Of a stretch of DNA of 64,000 nucleotides, positions 52,269-61,345 are shown one piece after another. The stretch's first letter is position 1. Each line of letters starts with the position of its first letter. The position numbers were made by a program, and so were the translations under genes. Where the stretch lies: contig NZ_JALKAC010000008.1 of NCBI RefSeq assembly GCF_024171645.1, forward strand, positions 62,001-126,000, read 5' to 3'. This stretch comes from Flavobacterium sp. HSC-32F16. Its GTDB lineage: Bacteria > Bacteroidota > Bacteroidia > Flavobacteriales > Flavobacteriaceae. The notes below the pieces were generated by a model. That model was not told the origin of the DNA. It saw only the letters and a list, made by a program, of their open reading frames with translations, and made no database searches.

Positions 52269-52276
52269 CAAAGGTA
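52269..52276 (-). promoter_or_regulatory. -7 box for the riboswitch operon
   Basis: TACCTTTG on the minus strand fits TAnnTTTG and lies just before the riboswitch 5' end. Confidence 0.6.
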
Positions 52277-52340
52277 GATAAACTATGTTTGGTTATGATG
52301 ATGTTTTTGAAAAAAAATAGTCTGCGGTTTTATTGGAAAT

Positions 52341-52370
52341 AAAAAAAGCTCCAGATTTCTCTGAAGCTTT
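52341..52370 (-). terminator. Terminator after tRNA-Glu (GCTCCAGA/TCTGAAGC hairpin)
   Basis: AGCTCCAGA and TCTGAAGCT pair with one mismatch around TTTC; the minus-strand T-run follows. Same family as the hairpin after tRNA-fMet. Confidence 0.82.
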
Positions 52371-52378
52371 GTGTTTTG

Positions 52379-52450
52379 TAGTCCGTGGGGGAATCGAACC
52401 CCCCTTACCAGGATGAAAACCTGGCGTCCTAACCGATAGACGAACGGACC
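52379..52450 (-). tRNA. tRNA-Glu (UUC)
   Basis: A 72-base cloverleaf: GGTCCGT acceptor, D arm GTCTATCGGTTAGGAC, anticodon loop TTTTCAT with anticodon TTC, T arm GGGGGTTCGATTCCCCC, then ACGGACT and A73. CCA is not encoded. A near-consensus promoter (TTG, 19 bp, CATTTTTG) lies at 52470-52499. Confidence 0.95.
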
Positions 52451-52452
52451 TG

Positions 52453-52735
52453 TTTTGCTATTGCGGGTGCAAAAATGCAACTATTTTTGGAATGTGCAAA
52501 GAGTTTTAAAAAAAACTTTTTTTAATAATTCTGAGAAAAGATCACTTTTGATTATGGTTTTTCTTTAATAAATATAATTAATGAATTTGTATTTATTTGA
52601 TAGATAATTTGTTGTTTAATTTTAGGAGAGCTGATGAAGAAAATTTTATTGATTGTTTTTTGAGAAAAAATAATTTTAAAAAAAAGTGAAAAAATATTCT
52701 TTTGAGGTAATATTCTTGCATGCTTTCTTCTGTAT
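52453..52735. other. Non-coding spacer upstream of tRNA-Glu
   Basis: About 280 bp of very AT-rich sequence with the tRNA-Glu promoter (CATTTTTG and TTG on the minus strand, 52470-52499) and nothing else that I can support. Confidence 0.5.
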
Positions 52736-52740
52736 TAAAA

Positions 52741-52774
52741 AAAGCTCCAGAGATTTTTCGTTTCTCTGGAGCTT
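52741..52774 (-). terminator. Terminator after the beta-barrel gene
   Basis: AAAGCTCCAGAGA and TCTCTGGAGCTTT pair perfectly around a short loop, with a minus-strand T-run; related in sequence to the GCTTCAGA hairpins. Confidence 0.9.
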
Positions 52775-52828
52775 TGCTTATTAGATTATTTAGATCTATA
52801 TCGAGTATAAATGCTGCATTGTTAAGTT

Positions 52829-53383
52829 TTAGAAAAAGAAATAACCAACAGATATTTGAAATACTCCGTTTTTATTTTTGCTCGAAGAATTATCTATATC
52901 ATTAATATCTGATAATCCCAAGTTATATCTTGCTCCAAAATTAAGTCCGTTTTCAAGTTTATAGCCTACGCCAAAATTAACTCCAAAATCAACCGTTTTA
53001 AACGCATCTTTTACATCGATTTTCTCATTTTTAGCAGAAAGTAAAAAACCTATTTGCGGTCCGGCTTCAACACTCAATCCTTTTGTTACATAATATTTTG
53101 CCATTAAAGGAATGTTCAAATAATTTAGAGCAACTATATCATTATTGAAAGTATATCCCTGACGAGAATATATTACCTCGGGTTGAAAGGAAAATTTTTC
53201 AGATAATGGAATTTCAGATACAACTCCTAAATTGTATGATGTTACATAATTAATACTTTCGGTATTGTCCCCGCTGACAGTTGAGAAGTTTAAACCTCCC
53301 TTAACACCAAATTTAATTTCTTGAGCATTAACATTTGTAAATCCCAAAACTGTAAAAACAGCTAACACTAAAATTTTTTTCAT
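52829..53383 (-). CDS. Outer-membrane beta-barrel protein (PorT/OmpA-barrel type)
   Basis: A 184-residue protein with a signal peptide ending near NVNAQ (residue 20), then IKFGVKGGLNFSTVSGDN, typical of the small outer-membrane barrels of Bacteroidetes. The alternating pattern continues (FSFQPEVIYSRQGY, VEAGPQIGFLLSAK, VNFGVGYKLENGLNFGARY) and the end VGYFFF has a terminal aromatic. Function unknown; probably an eight-strand barrel. Confidence 0.85.
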   Translation of the reverse strand: MKKILVLAVFTVLGFTNVNAQEIKFGVKGGLNFSTVSGDNTESINYVTSYNLGVVSEIPLSEKFSFQPEVIYSRQGYTFNNDIVALNYLNIPLMAKYYVTKGLSVEAGPQIGFLLSAKNEKIDVKDAFKTVDFGVNFGVGYKLENGLNFGARYNLGLSDINDIDNSSSKNKNGVFQISVGYFFF

Positions 53384-53471
53384 AAAAATTGATTTGAATT
53401 ATTTGAGCCCAAAATTCAGATAAGAAAAATTAGAAAAGGTTTCAAAAGCTTAAAAATGGATAAATCGGTAC

Positions 53472-54614
53472 TTATTTATTGGAATTTCTGTACTCATTTG
53501 GAGTCTGCCCGGTAACTTTTTTAAAAGCTTTGTAAAAAGTGGTTTTAGAAGTAAATCCAGATTCCAGCCCTATAGTCAGTAAATTGTAATTTTCGTAGTC
53601 AGAATTGGAAATCATTTCCTTAACAGCTTCAACCCGATATTGATTAATGTAATTGGCAAAATTATCTCCCGTAATAGTATTTACAATTTGTGAAACATAA
53701 CCAGAACTTATGCCCAATTCTTCGGCAATTTTTTCTCTGCTCAATGTGCTGTCTGTATAAATGTGCTGTTCTTTACAGAGAAGTTCGAGTTTCTGAAAAT
53801 AAAGATTATCAGCTGTTATGGATTCTTTATATTCTTCTTGTATGTTATTTTCTACAATGTGCAGATTTGTATTCGAAATGGCTAAATCATTATTTAAAAA
53901 ATTGTAAACCGCAGCTTTGTCTTTGGCTAATTTGTATTTGAAAATCCCAACATAAGTAGTCCAATGAATTAAGAATGTTCCAAATAATGCCACAATCTTC
54001 ATGGTGAACGAAACATCGTACTGAAAAAATATCGCAATAAGAACCACAATAACCCATGAAAATAATAAAGTTGAAACAATAGACCATAAAATTATAAGCC
54101 ATCTTTTTTCATTAATATCTTCAGAATATTTAATGAAGCTGAATGAATAAATTAATAAGGAAGGAATAAAAGTAAAGGCCAGAAAAAATTCAATCTGACT
54201 GAGTGTATCAATTACAGCCAGGCCTGAATCAGGAATTTTATATAAACCTGCTATAATATCAAGATCGCAAGTAATATTAAGGATTGCAGAATAGGCAAAT
54301 GGAAAAAATAATAGGTATAGTATTTTTTTGCTTTTAATCTTGCTGTTTACTTTGTTTACAATAAAGAAAAAAACAAAAACAGGAAGCAGAAATGCCCATT
54401 CGACATCATCAATAAAACGAAGAAACGGAAAAGAATGATATGCTTCTGCTATTTCAAAAACAAGGTTCAATAAAAGTATTGAAAGTGTAAAAATGGCACT
54501 TGCTAAGAATTTGTTTGAAGTGCTGTTAAATAATGGTGATTTTAAAATAATGAAACCTAAAACGATTCCCTGAAAGATTGCAATATTTAGAAATGTTATA
54601 TAAATCAAAGTCAA
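53472..54614 (-). CDS. AraC-family regulator with N-terminal membrane domain
   Basis: A 380-residue protein. About seven hydrophobic segments fill residues 1-230 (IAIFQGIVLGFIIL, ILYLLFFPFAYSAIL, MKIVALFGTFLIHW). A DNA-binding AraC domain with two HTH units follows at about 285-378 (LSREKIAEELGISSGYVSQI, LESGFTSKTTFYKAFKKVTG). It is a membrane-bound regulator that could sense an envelope signal. The targets are not visible; the divergent envelope genes starting at 54952 are candidates. The 337-bp spacer before those genes shows only a candidate -7 box (TATTTTTG, 54909-54916). Confidence 0.87.
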   Translation of the reverse strand: MTLIYITFLNIAIFQGIVLGFIILKSPLFNSTSNKFLASAIFTLSILLLNLVFEIAEAYHSFPFLRFIDDVEWAFLLPVFVFFFIVNKVNSKIKSKKILYLLFFPFAYSAILNITCDLDIIAGLYKIPDSGLAVIDTLSQIEFFLAFTFIPSLLIYSFSFIKYSEDINEKRWLIILWSIVSTLLFSWVIVVLIAIFFQYDVSFTMKIVALFGTFLIHWTTYVGIFKYKLAKDKAAVYNFLNNDLAISNTNLHIVENNIQEEYKESITADNLYFQKLELLCKEQHIYTDSTLSREKIAEELGISSGYVSQIVNTITGDNFANYINQYRVEAVKEMISNSDYENYNLLTIGLESGFTSKTTFYKAFKKVTGQTPNEYRNSNK

Positions 54615-54951
54615 ATATTAAAATTGTTCTTAAAAATTTTACTGTAAATATTGTAGTCAAATCTATACTTCTCAACGTTAAATAATTGCTGATTTGTTCT
54701 GAATTTGCGGAGCGAATTTATATTATCTCTGAGAATTTTCTTAAGGGATTAAGAAATGATTAACTAAAATGATTTTTTGATTAACTGAAGCGAGGTATTC
54801 TTTTAAATCCTAATGATGCGGCGGTTTTTACGAACAGAAATAGTAATAAATAAGGTGCGGATTTATTCAATCTTAAGGTTTTGAAACCTCAGTCATTTTT
54901 GGCTCTCATATTTTTGGCGAATGATAATCAACTTAATCATCTCAACTTTAT

Positions 54952-55680
54952 ATGAAATTAAATCGACTCTTGTTTACTACTGCAATTTTATCTGCAGTAT
55001 CGGTACAATCGCAAACCACTCCAAAAAAGAACCAGCTCGAATTTTCAGTAGGAAATAATTTTGGCTATTTAAAAAATCTTGAATTTGCTCCGGTGGCAAT
55101 GTATGAGTATGAAGGTTTGGTGTATAAATTAAACTATACCCACACGAGTAAAAAAGAAAATTTGTTTGAAGTAAAGATGGATTATCTTTCATCAGAACTT
55201 AAAACAGATAAGCTTTCTAATCTCAACACAGATTATGCAAAAGCAGGGTTGGGTTTTTCTTATCTGAAACAGATTTATAATAAAGATAAATTTGCGGTGT
55301 ATTTAGGACTTCAATCGCAAACTAATATTTCTATTTATCGTAATCCTAATACTTCCAGTTTTAATAATGAGGATTATTATACTTTGCATCAGGAATTCGG
55401 AATCGCAGGCAGATTAAGCTATCAGTTAAACGACAAACAATATTTATCTTCAAAATTAACCCTTCCTGCAGCCTTGCTGAGAGTTACCAACGCTGAGGGT
55501 AAGTTTTATGCATTAGACAATTATCAAAGTATTTTATGGAATATTGAATATGGTTACAAGCTTTCTAATCATTTTGAGGTAAAGGCAGCGTATAATTTTA
55601 ATTATGCAAGACTTCAAGTGCCAAGTGCTTATAGAGAATTACAGCATCAGTTGAATCTTGGTATTAACTATAAATTTTAA
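54952..55680 (+). CDS. Outer-membrane-type hypothetical protein (242 residues)
   Basis: It has a signal peptide (LLFTTAILSAVSVQSQ) and a mature part of alternating aromatic strands (LEFSVGNNFGYLKNLEF, YEGLVYKLNYTHTSKK, FGIAGRLSYQLNDKQYLSS, HQLNLGINYKF), ending in Phe. This is typical of an outer-membrane beta-barrel. No family is recognised. Its stop lies 2 bp before the next gene, an M23 peptidase, so the two form an operon. Confidence 0.7.
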   Translation: MKLNRLLFTTAILSAVSVQSQTTPKKNQLEFSVGNNFGYLKNLEFAPVAMYEYEGLVYKLNYTHTSKKENLFEVKMDYLSSELKTDKLSNLNTDYAKAGLGFSYLKQIYNKDKFAVYLGLQSQTNISIYRNPNTSSFNNEDYYTLHQEFGIAGRLSYQLNDKQYLSSKLTLPAALLRVTNAEGKFYALDNYQSILWNIEYGYKLSNHFEVKAAYNFNYARLQVPSAYRELQHQLNLGINYKF

Positions 55681-55682
55681 TC

Positions 55683-56384
55683 ATGAAACCAATTAAATCT
55701 TTAAGTTGTTTTTTTGCAGTTAGCTTTTTTCTTTTATTTATTTCATGTGCTGATATGTTAATGGGAGATGAAGGAAAATACGATGAAGACATCTATTTAA
55801 ATTATAAAACAAAAACAGAATTAGAACTGCCTTTTGAAGATGAATGGTACATAGTTGCGGGAGGAAAATCGTTGGAATTAAACCATCATTTTGCGCCTAT
55901 TCGCCACCAAAGATATGCGCTGGATATTGTTCATGTAAAAAACAGAAGAGGAAATACGGGAGACGGAACTAAAAATGAAGATTATTATTGTTTTGGTAAA
56001 CGTTTAAATGCTCCTGGAGACGGAAAGATAATAGCTGTTGAGAATGCTGTCGAGGATAATGTTCCAGGAATTAAAAACACGAAACAATCGTTAGGGAATT
56101 ATATTATTATTGACCACTTGAATGGAGAGTTTTCTTTTATGCTTCATTTAAAAAAGAACTCTATAATAGTAGCTGCAGGAGATACTGTGGAGAGAGGGCA
56201 ACAGGTAGGTCTGGCTGGAAACAGTGGTTATTCTACAGGGCCGCATTTGCATTATCACCTGCAGACAACTTCATCTCTTGCAACAGGTGTTGGGCTTCCT
56301 GTACAATTTTTAAATTATTATGCTAACGATATTTTTACAGAAAGGGGAGAACCCGTTACTTCTCAAATAGTAAGAAAAAATTAA
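55683..56384 (+). CDS. M23-family (LytM-like) peptidase lipoprotein
   Basis: A 233-residue protein with a lipoprotein signal (FFAVSFFLLFISC). The zinc-ligand motifs of LytM/M23 endopeptidases are present: HHFAPIRHQRYALDIV (His and Asp) and GNSGYSTGPHLHYHLQ (HxH). It probably cuts peptidoglycan cross-links or acts on another peptide. It is co-transcribed with the barrel gene before it, and a GCTTCAGA terminator follows. Confidence 0.85.
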   Translation: MKPIKSLSCFFAVSFFLLFISCADMLMGDEGKYDEDIYLNYKTKTELELPFEDEWYIVAGGKSLELNHHFAPIRHQRYALDIVHVKNRRGNTGDGTKNEDYYCFGKRLNAPGDGKIIAVENAVEDNVPGIKNTKQSLGNYIIIDHLNGEFSFMLHLKKNSIIVAAGDTVERGQQVGLAGNSGYSTGPHLHYHLQTTSSLATGVGLPVQFLNYYANDIFTERGEPVTSQIVRKN

Positions 56385-56407
56385 AACAAAACGTAGTTTA
56401 ATCTAAC

Positions 56408-56437
56408 ACGAAAAGCTTCAGAGGAATCTGAAGCCTT
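56408..56437 (+). terminator. Terminator after the M23 gene (GCTTCAGA hairpin)
   Basis: AAGCTTCAGA and TCTGAAGCCTT pair around GGAA. Confidence 0.78.
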
Positions 56438-56444
56438 GTTTTAA

Positions 56445-56510
56445 CAGCGGGAAGCATTAAAATATTTAAGCAGATTATCCTGGATTATTAAAGCATTCGC
56501 ATCTTAATTT
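56445..56510. repeat. tRNA-tail-like repeat, copy 1
   Basis: AGCGGGAAGCATTAAAATAT and the following bases match copies at 57321-57395 and 63690-63720. The beginning resembles the 3' end of the tRNA-fMet gene (TAGTAGCGGGAACAGG). The rest of the 340-bp spacer holds no other feature that I can see. Confidence 0.5.
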
Positions 56511-56726
56511 TTCTCTGTTTTGTTGGCATAATCACTCATGTAAGTGCAAAAAAGCATCAATCAAATGTAAAGTCTGTTTGAAAGTTTAAATTGAAAAAAT
56601 TATATATTTGACTAAATAATGTGCAAAATTTACCACACATATCTACCCAAATTGAAATTGCTTTATGTAGTTTTAACGGTCAGTCCTTGATGACAAAAAC
56701 TGATAATCAGAAACGAACAATAAATC

Positions 56727-57278
56727 ATGAAGAAAGAATTTCCAACTATAAAAACCGAAAGACTTTTACTGCGGCAATTTGCTGATAGTGATCTTGAAAA
56801 TGTTTTCCAAGGACTTTCAAATCCAGAAGTTATTAAATATTACGGAGTGAGTTTTCAAACACTGGAAGCAACTAAAGAACAAATGCTGTTTTTTGCTGAC
56901 CTTGAAAAAAACGATACAGGAATTTGGTTTGCTATTTGCTCCGCCGATAATAAAACATTCTTTGGAGCGGGTGGATTAAATAATTTAAGTAAGGAACATA
57001 AAAAAGCAGAAATTGGTTTTTGGTTAATTCCAAATTTTTGGGGACGTGGAATTATAAAAGAAGCAATCCCTTTAATTTGTAATTATGGGTTTGGCGATTT
57101 AGAACTTAAGAGAATTGAAGCATTTGTTGAGTCGGAAAATAAGAATTGTAAAAACGTAATGGTTAAACTTGACTTTCAATATGAAGGAACTATGAAAGAC
57201 TGTGAAATTAAAAATAACAAGTTTATAAGTCTTGATATTTATGCTAAAATAAAAGATAATTTAATAAAGGCTGAGTAA
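56727..57278 (+). CDS. GNAT acetyltransferase (RimJ/RimL-like)
   Basis: A 183-residue protein with the layout of RimJ/RimL-type N-acetyltransferases: TIKTERLLLRQFADSDLENV at the start, FFGAGGLNNLSKEHKKAEIG, and the acetyl-CoA segment FWGRGIIKEAIPLICNYGF. It transfers an acetyl group to an unknown amine. Alone between spacers with repeats. Confidence 0.85.
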   Translation: MKKEFPTIKTERLLLRQFADSDLENVFQGLSNPEVIKYYGVSFQTLEATKEQMLFFADLEKNDTGIWFAICSADNKTFFGAGGLNNLSKEHKKAEIGFWLIPNFWGRGIIKEAIPLICNYGFGDLELKRIEAFVESENKNCKNVMVKLDFQYEGTMKDCEIKNNKFISLDIYAKIKDNLIKAE

Positions 57279-57320
57279 GAAATTAAGTAAAGCATTAAAG
57301 AAATATGAAGCTTTACTAAG

Positions 57321-57395
57321 CAGCGGTAAGAATTCAAATAGCTAACCAGATTATTGAGGGTTATTCCAATATTATAGATTACGCATTTTAATCTT
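57321..57395. repeat. tRNA-tail-like repeat, copy 2
   Basis: AGCGGTAAGAATTCAAATAG and the next 50 bases align with copy 1 at 56445; a GAAGCTTTAC hairpin remnant stands just before. Confidence 0.5.
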
Positions 57396-57530
57396 AAAAG
57401 GTTATGATAATTCTGATAAATACTTTAGAATTAAAAACTGAATTTGTATATTGTTCTGCTATAATTAATTATGCCATGCCTATATCCTAAAACGTTTTTA
57501 AGTTCATTTTTAATAGAAATCATCTAGATT

Positions 57531-59543
57531 ATGAAAAAATCATTAATGCTCTTTATTGCATTCTTAGCTCTTACAGCGTGTTCAAAACATCAAAAGAAAA
57601 AAAATATTGCTATCACAGGAATAGATTCGACATTGCGGCCTGGAAATGATTTCTTTAAATATGTAAATGGCAAATGGTATGATTCTGTATCAATACCTGC
57701 ATCTCAAGCTGGAGTTGGTGCTTATATGTTTATGAATTTTCCGCAACGTCTGCGTCTGCAGGGAATATTAGACAGCATTTCGCAAAGCAAAAATCCAGCA
57801 GGAAGTATTGCGCAAAAAGTAGGAGACTTTTATGCATCAGGTATGGATACTGCAGCCATTGATAAACGCGGTTATGAACCTATCAAACCCCTGCTTGCCA
57901 AAATTGAAGCAATCAGCGATTTGCCATCCTTGCTCCACTTTGTAGTTAATGAAGAAAAAGCAGGAAATTCTTCTATTATAGCTTTTGGAGTTTCACCCGA
58001 TCAAAAAAACAGCGGTATGAATATTGCCGAAATCTATCAAACGGGTATCGGTTTGCCTGACAGGGATTATTATTTCAAATCAGATTCATCAACTGCTGCT
58101 ATACAGGCAGCATACAAAAAATACCTTGCTGCATTATTTAAGCAAACAGGAAGCAATGCCGAAGAGGCTAAAAAGAATGCTGATTTAGTTTATGATATTG
58201 ACAAGCAAATCGCCGCTGCTCATAAAACAAAAGTTGAACTTCGAGATGTGCAGGCAAATTACAACAAAATCGCTGTGACAGATCTTGTAAAAAGACATTC
58301 GAATATAGACTGGACTACTTTTTTAAAAAAATTAGGTGCTAAAACTGATTCTATTAATGTATCTCAGCCGGCCTATTATGATAACCTTAATAAGCTTTTA
58401 AAAAACATCCCCATTAATAATTGGAAAATTTACCTGAAAGCAAATTCTTTAGAAAGATATGCAGATGATTTAAGTAAACCTTTTGTAGATGCTGCATTTG
58501 AATATGCGAAAGTGCTTTCTGGTCAAGCTGTTCAAAAATCACGTGGCGAAATAATGGCTAATGCAGTTGATACTTACCTGGGTGAAGCATTGGGTGAATT
58601 GTATGTAAAGAAATATTTTTCAGAAGATGCCAAAAAACGAATGTTGGTTCTCGTAAATAATTTACAAAAAGCCTATGCCAAAAGAATTGATAATTTGGAT
58701 TGGATGAGTCCTGTTACAAAACAAAAGGCTAAAGAAAAATTGTTTGCCATTACCAAGAAAATAGGATATCCAGATAAATGGAGGGATTACAGTAATGTAC
58801 AAATAGGCAGAAATACCTATTTTGAAAATATGGTTTCGGCTGCTACAGCTGCATATCAATTTCAATTGGCAAAATTGGGCAAACCAGTCGATAAATCAGA
58901 ATGGTATACCACAACTCCAACAGTTACCGCATATAATAATCCTACTGCAAATGAAATTGTTTTTCCTGCAGGTATTTTACAAGCCCCATATTTTGATAAT
59001 AATGCAGATGATGCACTTAACTATGGAGGTATCGGAATGGTTATAGGTCACGAAATAACGCATACTTTTGATGATCAGGGTGCTCAATATGATAAAAATG
59101 GAAACCTAAAAAACTGGTGGACAAAAGAAGATTATGCACAGTTTAAATCAAGAATACAACAGGTTATCGATTTGTATAGTACCTATACCGTTTTAGGAGA
59201 TTTACATATTAATGGCGCAATGACAGTTGGCGAAAACACGGCAGATATTGCAGGAATAGCAGTTGCCTATGATGCTTTTAAAATGACTGAACAAGGAAAA
59301 GGAAATACAAAAATTGACGGTTTTACCCCAGACCAGCGCTTCTTTATTTCGATAGCTAAAATATGGAGAGTAAAAATGAAAGACGAATTCCTGCGTTTGT
59401 GGATTAATAATAATCCGCATTCTCCGCCAAACTGGCGCGTTAATGGTCCTCTAATGAATACGACACCTTTTTACAATGCATTTAATGTAAAACCTGGAGA
59501 TAAAATGTTTTTGGCAGAGAAAGACAGAATAACGATTTGGTAA
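57531..59543 (+). CDS. M13-family metallopeptidase (neprilysin/PepO-like) lipoprotein
   Basis: A 670-residue protein with a lipoprotein signal (LFIAFLALTAC, Cys17). The zinc motif HEITH is at about 507-511 with ENTAD (Glu568) as third ligand, and NAVDTYLGEALGELYVKKYF in the N-terminal part. The end WRVNGPLMNTTPFYNAFNVK and a terminal W are family features. It probably cuts small peptides in the periplasm or on the surface. The length is normal. Confidence 0.93.
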   Translation: MKKSLMLFIAFLALTACSKHQKKKNIAITGIDSTLRPGNDFFKYVNGKWYDSVSIPASQAGVGAYMFMNFPQRLRLQGILDSISQSKNPAGSIAQKVGDFYASGMDTAAIDKRGYEPIKPLLAKIEAISDLPSLLHFVVNEEKAGNSSIIAFGVSPDQKNSGMNIAEIYQTGIGLPDRDYYFKSDSSTAAIQAAYKKYLAALFKQTGSNAEEAKKNADLVYDIDKQIAAAHKTKVELRDVQANYNKIAVTDLVKRHSNIDWTTFLKKLGAKTDSINVSQPAYYDNLNKLLKNIPINNWKIYLKANSLERYADDLSKPFVDAAFEYAKVLSGQAVQKSRGEIMANAVDTYLGEALGELYVKKYFSEDAKKRMLVLVNNLQKAYAKRIDNLDWMSPVTKQKAKEKLFAITKKIGYPDKWRDYSNVQIGRNTYFENMVSAATAAYQFQLAKLGKPVDKSEWYTTTPTVTAYNNPTANEIVFPAGILQAPYFDNNADDALNYGGIGMVIGHEITHTFDDQGAQYDKNGNLKNWWTKEDYAQFKSRIQQVIDLYSTYTVLGDLHINGAMTVGENTADIAGIAVAYDAFKMTEQGKGNTKIDGFTPDQRFFISIAKIWRVKMKDEFLRLWINNNPHSPPNWRVNGPLMNTTPFYNAFNVKPGDKMFLAEKDRITIW

Positions 59544-59574
59544 TAATCTCGTTTCTGGAAATATTTAAAGTTTG

Positions 59575-59582
59575 TACTTTTG
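59575..59582 (+). promoter_or_regulatory. -7 box for the SpoU methyltransferase gene
   Basis: TACTTTTG, 5 bp before the ATG at 59588. If used, the leader would be almost absent, which fits a very short 5' UTR. Confidence 0.45.
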
Positions 59583-59587
59583 CCATT

Positions 59588-60046
59588 ATGAATGATAACT
59601 TTATAAATGAATACTTTGGCATAGGAATTCAAAATGGGAAAACACCTGAAAATTTAGGGGTTTTATGGCGATCGGCTCAAAATATGGGTGCTACTTTTAT
59701 ATTTACCATTGGTAATCGATATGCGAAACAAGCATGTGATACTCATGATGCAGTAAAAGCAATTCCTTATTTTCATTATGAAACTTTTGAGGCTTTCTTT
59801 GAAAATTTACCTAAAGGCGCCAGATTGGTTGGTGTAGAATTGGCAGAAAAATCTTCTGATTTAGAAACTTTTGAACATCCAAGAAGATGTGTTTATTTAT
59901 TAGGAGCAGAAGATCATGGATTGTCTAAAAAAGCAATGGATAAATGTCATCATTTGGTGAAATTTAAATCAGAAAAAAGTCTAAACGTGGCCGTGGCAGG
60001 AACTATTATTATGTATGACAGAAATTTGTCAAAACCACGTTCTTAA
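59588..60046 (+). CDS. SpoU/TrmH-family RNA 2'-O-methyltransferase
   Basis: A 152-residue protein with the SPOUT knot motifs: IGIQNGKTPENLGVLWRSAQ (motif 1), VYLLGAEDHGLS (motif 2) and LNVAVAGTIIMYDR (motif 3). It methylates ribose in tRNA or rRNA; the target base is unknown. I start at the ATG at 59588. An in-frame TTG at 59537 overlaps the end of the M13 gene and gives a non-homologous extension. Confidence 0.88.
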   Translation: MNDNFINEYFGIGIQNGKTPENLGVLWRSAQNMGATFIFTIGNRYAKQACDTHDAVKAIPYFHYETFEAFFENLPKGARLVGVELAEKSSDLETFEHPRRCVYLLGAEDHGLSKKAMDKCHHLVKFKSEKSLNVAVAGTIIMYDRNLSKPRS

Positions 60047-60050
60047 AACA

Positions 60051-60083
60051 AAAAGCTTCAGAGAAATCTGAAGCTTTTTTTAT
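60051..60083 (+). terminator. Terminator after the SpoU gene (GCTTCAGA hairpin)
   Basis: AAAAGCTTCAGA and TCTGAAGCTTTT pair around GAAA, followed by a T-run. Confidence 0.9.
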
Positions 60084-60142
60084 TTATTCTATGTGTGATA
60101 CTAAACTCAAATTTTACTTGAATTAATATCGTTTTATAAAGT

Positions 60143-60550
60143 TTATTTATCCTTTAATAATTTCTCTAAAACCTTAATATGTTCGTCTTTGGTTTTCAAA
60201 AGTTCCGAATTTAAACGTTTAATTTCCTCTAAAGCTTCTATCCATTTTTCTATTGGATTTATATTGAAAGTTGGATAATAGTTGTAACCATTAGATTGGT
60301 CGTTAAAAGTATTTGAAATAATATTAATTGCCTGTTCCTCATCAAAATTCTGAAAAGCTTCAACAGGAATTCTCAATGAATTAGAAATTTGTTTAAGCAG
60401 ATTATCTTCAATAACATCTTTCTGCTCCAGCAAAGAAATTTTCTTTTGATTCCAGTCTTCCCCCAAATCATAAGCCAGTGCTTCCTGTTTGATACCAAGC
60501 ATTTCTCTAAAGCGTTTTACATTTCTTCCCTGATGAATTTTCTGTTCCAT
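60143..60550 (-). CDS. XRE-family helix-turn-helix protein
   Basis: A 135-residue protein. Residues 8-65 form an HTH domain (NVKRFREMLGIKQEALAYDL, NQKKISLLEQ, LLKQISNSLRIP). A Asn/Tyr-rich linker follows, and a coiled coil at 100-135 (EEIKRLNSELLKTKDEHIKV) probably mediates dimerisation. It is divergent from the frameshifted LprI-like gene across a 217-bp spacer. Confidence 0.82.
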   Translation of the reverse strand: MEQKIHQGRNVKRFREMLGIKQEALAYDLGEDWNQKKISLLEQKDVIEDNLLKQISNSLRIPVEAFQNFDEEQAINIISNTFNDQSNGYNYYPTFNINPIEKWIEALEEIKRLNSELLKTKDEHIKVLEKLLKDK

Positions 60551-60767
60551 AAATGAGGTTTAGTTTTCTGAGGCTTAAAGATAAAGCCATTCAGATTAAA
60601 AAGACTGAATTTCAAAGATAAAAAAATATCCCATAAATATTCCTTTTGTCAGATATTATATCCAAATCCGGAATGATTTGGCAAATCCGAATAATGGGCT
60701 TAATTTAGTGCCAAACCTGCTGTAATAGTGGGATATTAGTTGCTTGCTTAGAAAAACCTAATAATAT

Positions 60768-61312
60768 ATGAAACACTTTTTTTTATCCATTATTTTTTGC
60801 TTTATAGGAAACATTGCTCTTGGGCAAAATGGTCCAAAAGAAATATCTCCGGAAATTTTTAAAAAAATAAAAGCAGAAGTAGAAGCCCAAATCCCTAAGC
60901 TAAACTAAAGCTTGCAAAACAAGAATTAAATCCTGACGAAATAGAATTCAAAATAGATACTTTCCGAATAGAGACAATAGCTTCTAAACGAATGGATATT
61001 GATTATTCAACAGCAGGAATGAATATAACAGTTGATGAATTGACTACTGGTTATGACAAGTTACTAAATAAGTATTATAATAAACTTATGAAATCACTAA
61101 AGCCCGAAGACAAGAAGGTTCTTATAACAGCGCAAAAAGCCTGGTTAGCTTTTCGTGATGCCGAAATTAAGCTAATTGGAACAATGACAGAAGATCAATA
61201 TTCTGGAGGCGGGACAATGCAGTCCAATATACGAATGGGTCAATATTCCTCTTTAGTAGTCAAAAGAGCGATTGATATTTTTCATTATTATAATGGAATT
61301 CTTAAAGATTGA
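60768..61312 (+). pseudogene. LprI/DUF1311-like secreted protein, frameshifted
   Basis: The ATG at 60768 opens a signal peptide (HFFLSIIFCFIGNIALGQN) and about 46 codons, then a TAA at 60906. In another frame, starting near 60902, the sequence goes on (KLAKQELNPDEIEFKIDTF) to a DUF1311/LprI-type domain: LITAQKAWLAFRDAEIKLIG and NIRMGQYSSLVVKRAIDIFH. A one-base shift in AAGCTAAACTAAAG would join them. LprI-like proteins inhibit lysozyme. Either a recent pseudogene, a sequencing error, or a programmed shift; I favour one of the first two. Confidence 0.72.
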
Positions 61313-61345
61313 TAAACCTAGTAGGGGGAGCTGTAGTTAAATTTT

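Noticed and set aside
52283..52480. A 65-codon minus-strand ORF
   Set aside because: It crosses the tRNA-Glu gene and its terminator; it is a chance frame.
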